Source: Paracoccaceae bacterium (lineage in GTDB: Bacteria > Pseudomonadota > Alphaproteobacteria > Rhodobacterales > Rhodobacteraceae). From it: a stretch of DNA of 9,141 bases. Positions within the stretch are counted from its first letter, which is position 1. The number at the start of each line of letters is the position of its first letter. The notes under the pieces were generated by a model, which saw only the letters and a list, made by a program, of their open reading frames with translations, was not told where the DNA came from and ran no database searches. Shown here piece after piece: positions 5,989 to 9,141 of this stretch. The stretch covers positions 1-9,141 of the forward strand of contig WTGT01000028.1 of assembly GCA_011523445.1 (NCBI GenBank), written 5' to 3'. The position numbers and the translations under genes were made by a program.

Positions 5989-6582
5989 ATGGAGGACGAT
6001 CCAATCTCAGGTTCCACAAAACCTCCCGCACATTACCTGACTGGCAAACTGTTGATTGCTATGCCGGCAATGGATGATCCTTACTTTCAAGATAGTGTCA
6101 TATTGATTCTGGATCATGATGAATCCAAAGCTGTGGGAGTTGTAATCAACAAACCCGCAGGTTTCATACAATTTGGTAAGCAGGTAGGAAAGAAAAAAGC
6201 TGAGGTGTGGGACAATTTACAGATACCCGTTTACTTTGGTGGACCGGTTGATAGTGAGTTGGCAATGATTTTACACACATGTGATATAACCGATTATGAG
6301 TCATCGCAAGTAATTAACGAACACTTTTGTGTTACTAGTAGCTTGCATATTCTGGAGGACATCTCCAAAGGGGAGGGTCCTGACAAGCGTCTTTTCTCAC
6401 TGGGGTATGCCAGTTGGGCCCCTGGTCAACTTGAGAATGAACTACAGGCAAATGTTTGGCTTGTTGGAGAAGGTTCAAAGGATCTGGTATTTGATACGGA
6501 TGCCCAGGATATTTGGTTGTCCGCAATCCAATCAATCGGTATAGACCCGGGTTTACTGTCAACCAAAGGTGGTACGGCCTAA
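5989..6582 (+). CDS. yqgE: YqgE/AlgH family protein (UPF0301)
   Basis: This is a conserved protein of unknown biochemical function; AlgH of Pseudomonas was named for an effect on alginate expression. The 197-residue product is almost entirely the family domain: YLTGKLLIAMPAMDDPYF (16-33), DSVILILDHDESKAVGVVINKP (35-56), VYFGGPVDSE (81-90), LHTCDI (95-100), SLHILEDISKGEGP (118-131), LGYASWAPGQLENEL (138-152), WL at 157-158 and IGIDPGLLS (183-191). The frame is open from an ATG at 5947, adding 14 residues. I prefer 5989 because GAAAG lies 7 nt upstream of it and because the longer form would leave only 31 bp to the divergent DsbD-like gene for both promoters. The 5947 start cannot be excluded. 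It ends 18 bp from convergent tsaC. Confidence 0.93.
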   Translation: MEDDPISGSTKPPAHYLTGKLLIAMPAMDDPYFQDSVILILDHDESKAVGVVINKPAGFIQFGKQVGKKKAEVWDNLQIPVYFGGPVDSELAMILHTCDITDYESSQVINEHFCVTSSLHILEDISKGEGPDKRLFSLGYASWAPGQLENELQANVWLVGEGSKDLVFDTDAQDIWLSAIQSIGIDPGLLSTKGGTA

Positions 6583-6600
6583 CCATTTTTCTTTGGCGGT

Positions 6601-7560
6601 TCAATCCTTTCTTGCTGCCCTTTCCAATCTGTCATTGATCGTCAATCCCAATCCCGAATTTGGAACAGGTGAGACTACGATACGTATTGAACTGGTAGAT
6701 TGGGCTTTCCGATCTGCTTCTCTTAGGATACGATAAAGATTTTTTGCTGCTTCAACTAAATCACCTTTTTCTGAAAGGTTAAATTCAGCATCAGCAGTCT
6801 CACCAAATCCAATCAAAATCTCGCCCCTTCCTTTTTCGTGACAATTGATGACTATTGGGGTATCCGGGGAATAATGGCGGAATTTGGAACCGGGTGAAGG
6901 TACACTTTTACCTTCAAGGCAAGATTCGATTTTCAAATAGGACAGTTTTTCTGAAATTTCTTTTTCGGTTACAAACCCCAGCCGAAGTATCCGTATCTTG
7001 GTATGATTACACATCAATATCGTTGATTCCAATCCTATGGGACAATCTTCGCCATCAATTATGGCATCTATTTTACCATTGAAGTCGGATAAAACATGGT
7101 TAGGTGAGGTTGAACTAATTTTTCCAGACAGGTTGGCGGATGGACCCACGATAGGTTTCCCGAACAGTTCAATTAGATTTTGTGTGATGGGATTTGATGG
7201 CGCCCGAAGGGCAATGTATCCAGAATTTGCTGTTACAATATCAGGTATTTTCGAGGATTTCTTTTTTGGTAGGATCAAGGTTAGGGGACCAGGCCAAAAT
7301 ATTTTTGCAAGGTGACGGGATGTATCATCAAATACCGCCAATTCAGAAGCCATTTCCAAATCCTTGACATGAACAATCAATGGGTTTGATGATGGCCTCC
7401 CCTTGACCTTGAATACCTTGGCAATGGCGTTCACATTGAATGAATCTGCCCCCAACCCATAAACGGTCTCAGTCGGGAAAGCTACTAGGCCGCCATTTTG
7501 CAGAATGCTTGAAGCTACAACTAGTGATTTCTTCGTGGGAGGGAGTACAAGAGTTTTCAT
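6601..7560 (-). CDS. tsaC: Threonylcarbamoyl-AMP synthase, Sua5 type
   Basis: This cytoplasmic enzyme makes threonylcarbamoyl-AMP from threonine, bicarbonate and ATP, the first step of the t6A modification at position 37 of ANN-decoding tRNAs. The 319-residue product is the long Sua5 (YwlC) form. A YrdC-like catalytic domain (about 5-205) has FPTETVYGLGA (28-38), KVKGRPSSNPLIVH (51-64), WPGPLTLILP (89-98), GPSANLSG (139-146) and GLESTI (176-181). The linker SPGSKFRHYSP (222-232) is the known active-site lid, and a smaller C-terminal Sua5 domain (about 233-319) follows. The ATG at 7560-7558 gives the standard N-terminus and is the first start in the frame; no Shine-Dalgarno sequence is visible, so the leader may be very short. 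Only 18 bp separate its stop from the yqgE stop, which leaves little room for a dedicated terminator. Confidence 0.95.
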   Translation of the reverse strand: MKTLVLPPTKKSLVVASSILQNGGLVAFPTETVYGLGADSFNVNAIAKVFKVKGRPSSNPLIVHVKDLEMASELAVFDDTSRHLAKIFWPGPLTLILPKKKSSKIPDIVTANSGYIALRAPSNPITQNLIELFGKPIVGPSANLSGKISSTSPNHVLSDFNGKIDAIIDGEDCPIGLESTILMCNHTKIRILRLGFVTEKEISEKLSYLKIESCLEGKSVPSPGSKFRHYSPDTPIVINCHEKGRGEILIGFGETADAEFNLSEKGDLVEAAKNLYRILREADRKAQSTSSIRIVVSPVPNSGLGLTINDRLERAARKD

Positions 7561-7683
7561 ATTGAATTAATTATTATGGGTAAGAATTCGTTAGTTTGTG
7601 TAAATAATCCGATTGTTCTTGAAAGAATAGTACTGGTTTTTCAGGTCTCAATGGATTGCCACGAGTAAGGGGATATTAATTTG
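7561..7683. other. Divergent spacer between tsaC and the acyl-CoA dehydrogenase gene
   Basis: This 123-bp AT-rich spacer must hold the promoters of two divergent genes. CATAAT on the minus strand, about 14 nt before the tsaC ATG, resembles a -10 box, but no good -35 box is at the right distance. For the plus-strand gene only the ribosome binding site AAGGGG at 7667-7672 is clear. Confidence 0.35.
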
Positions 7684-9141
7684 ATGGGGTTCAAGGCTCC
7701 CATAGAAGAATACAGATTTCTGTTCAACCAGATTTTTGATCTGGATGACTTGTTGCAAACAGGGGATTTTGGTGATGCTGATAAGGAAGACATTGATTTT
7801 TTCCTTGAAACCGTGGCCAAAATAACCGAGGAAACAATTGCACCGCTTCAAAGGGCTGGAGACCGCCATCCGGCTCAATTGGAGAACGGTGTGGTGAAAA
7901 CCTCACCTGGTTATAGGAAAGGTTATGAAGTCTTGACTGAATCCGGTTTGGTCGGGATTTCAGCTGATGTAAAATATGGTGGGTTGGGATTACCCAAGCT
8001 TGTACAAAATGCCCTGAATGAATTTGTCAATGGAGCCTGTATATCGTTGGGATTAAATCTACTTTTAACCCAGGGTCAAATTGAAGCACTTGAGCTTTTC
8101 GCCTCCGAGGAGATCAAGGACCATGTCATCCCCAAACTTCTATCTGGGGATTGGTATGGAACCATGAACATTACGGAACCACAGGCGGGTTCTGATGTAG
8201 GTGGAATTAAAACCGAGGCTCGACAAATCGATTCTGGTGAGTATGAAATTACAGGACAAAAAATTTTCATTAGCTGGGCGGATGCAGATTTCAGCCAAAA
8301 TGTGTGCCATTTGGTGCTGGCAAGGCTTCCGGATTCACCCTCTGGTTCAAAGGGACTTTCACTCTTCCTGGTTCCCAAATATCTTCAAAATAGTGAAGGT
8401 CATTACAAAATCCGGAATCAGCTTCAAATTCTTTCTCTTGAGGATAAATTGGGGTTGCATGGTTCCCCGACTGCTGTGGTCAGTTATGATCGGGCCCTGG
8501 GCAAGATTGTTGGTCTCCCCAATGAAGGATTGAAAGCCATGTTTGCAATGATGAACAGTGCAAGATTGGGAGTAGGATCTCAGGGAGTTGGTGTTGCCGA
8601 AGCCTCATTACAATCAGCAGAACACTATGCCCAGGAAAGGGTTCAGGGAAAAAACAGGGACGGCAAATCATTACCAATAAGCGAATACCCGGATATTAAG
8701 AGAATACTTGCGGTAATGAGGGCTCAGGTATTTGTAGCGAGAGCCATTTGTTCATATTGTGCCTATTCACTTGATAAGGCCAAAATGACCAAAGATCAGA
8801 AATGGATTGATAGAGCAGGGTTGTTAACACCGATTGCCAAATATTATGGGTCAGAAACAGGGGTTGAGGTTTCCCTGGCTGGAATCAGGATACATGGAGG
8901 CGTCGGTTATATTGAGGAAACTGGTGTTTCACAGTATTTCCGGGATTCAATCGTTACGACCATATATGAAGGAACCAATGGAATTCAGGCCAATGATCTG
9001 CTGTTGAGAAAGTTGGGCAAGAATGGTGATACTGTTCGCACTTTGGTTGATGAAATTATTGAAAAAATATCCTCAATGAAACCGGATGGCTCAATAAATG
9101 CTTCATTTATCTTGGAAGCAGCAAACAAAATCAAGGAAGTA
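7684..9141 (+). CDS. Acyl-CoA dehydrogenase, long form with C-terminal extension (cut by right edge)
   Basis: This is an FAD enzyme that introduces the alpha-beta double bond into an acyl-CoA and passes electrons to electron-transfer flavoprotein. The frame stays open for 486 codons to the right edge; relatives have about 590-600 residues, so roughly 110 residues are missing. The order is: N-terminal extension (1-35), N-terminal helical domain (about 36-155), beta domain with MNITEPQAGSDVGGIKTEA (161-179) and EITGQKIFIS (188-197), then KLGLHGSP (255-262) and NSARLGVGSQGVGVAEAS (291-308). The C-terminal helical domain has IRIHGGVGYIEE (401-412) and TIYEGTNGIQANDLL (426-440), with E429 at the catalytic-base position. 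The overall pattern resembles the subfamily that includes 3-methylmercaptopropionyl-CoA dehydrogenase (DmdC) and FadE-like enzymes, so the substrate cannot be fixed. AAGGGG lies 11 nt before the ATG; a TTG three bases earlier is also possible. Confidence 0.93.
   Translation, partial: MGFKAPIEEYRFLFNQIFDLDDLLQTGDFGDADKEDIDFFLETVAKITEETIAPLQRAGDRHPAQLENGVVKTSPGYRKGYEVLTESGLVGISADVKYGGLGLPKLVQNALNEFVNGACISLGLNLLLTQGQIEALELFASEEIKDHVIPKLLSGDWYGTMNITEPQAGSDVGGIKTEARQIDSGEYEITGQKIFISWADADFSQNVCHLVLARLPDSPSGSKGLSLFLVPKYLQNSEGHYKIRNQLQILSLEDKLGLHGSPTAVVSYDRALGKIVGLPNEGLKAMFAMMNSARLGVGSQGVGVAEASLQSAEHYAQERVQGKNRDGKSLPISEYPDIKRILAVMRAQVFVARAICSYCAYSLDKAKMTKDQKWIDRAGLLTPIAKYYGSETGVEVSLAGIRIHGGVGYIEETGVSQYFRDSIVTTIYEGTNGIQANDLLLRKLGKNGDTVRTLVDEIIEKISSMKPDGSINASFILEAANKIKEV

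Noticed and set aside
1..9141. Defence system, CRISPR array, insertion sequence, prophage or tRNA/rRNA genes
   Set aside because: No direct-repeat array, transposase, integrase, terminal inverted repeats or tRNA cloverleaf was seen on either strand; the genes are core metabolism.

Overview
The window is chromosomal DNA that looks like a low-to-moderate GC alphaproteobacterium, probably a free-living or marine lineage known from metagenomes. That placement is inference from gene content. It rests on a pyrB - inactive pyrC-like - plsY cluster, a cysteine-poor family-4-like uracil-DNA glycosylase next to moaB, a soluble DsbD-N-terminal-like protein beside yqgE, and a long Sua5-type tsaC next to a long acyl-CoA dehydrogenase. 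No rRNA, tRNA, insertion sequence, phage gene or CRISPR array is visible.

Layout. Positions 1-336 (minus) hold the start of a membrane protein with a HEIAH zinc-protease motif, cut by the left edge. Positions 449-3277 (minus) hold the cluster pyrB, pyrC-like, plsY, transcribed right to left: aspartate carbamoyltransferase, a dihydroorotase homologue that lacks its metal ligands, and the glycerol-3-phosphate acyltransferase of phospholipid synthesis. A 148-bp divergent spacer with two short tandem repeats separates pyrB from a plus-strand pair, udg (3426-4241) and moaB (4243-4776), which are 1 bp apart. A 248-bp spacer with two possible RNA structures follows. Next come the DsbD-like secreted protein (5025-5915, minus), divergent yqgE (5989-6582, plus), convergent tsaC (6601-7560, minus) and divergent acyl-CoA dehydrogenase (7684 to the right edge, plus).

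Function. Most genes are housekeeping: pyrimidine synthesis, phospholipid synthesis, uracil repair, molybdenum cofactor assembly, tRNA t6A modification and fatty-acid or acyl-thioester oxidation. I do not see a clear new multi-gene system. The points most worth checking are: (i) pyrB has no ATG, GTG or TTG at the place where its N-terminus must lie, leaving an ATC start or a one-base indel; (ii) the dihydroorotase homologue lacks the HxH metal site and is probably a structural partner of PyrB; (iii) the uracil-DNA glycosylase has lost three of the four Fe-S cysteines of family 4; (iv) a possible 57-nt folded RNA element lies between moaB and the DsbD-like gene.
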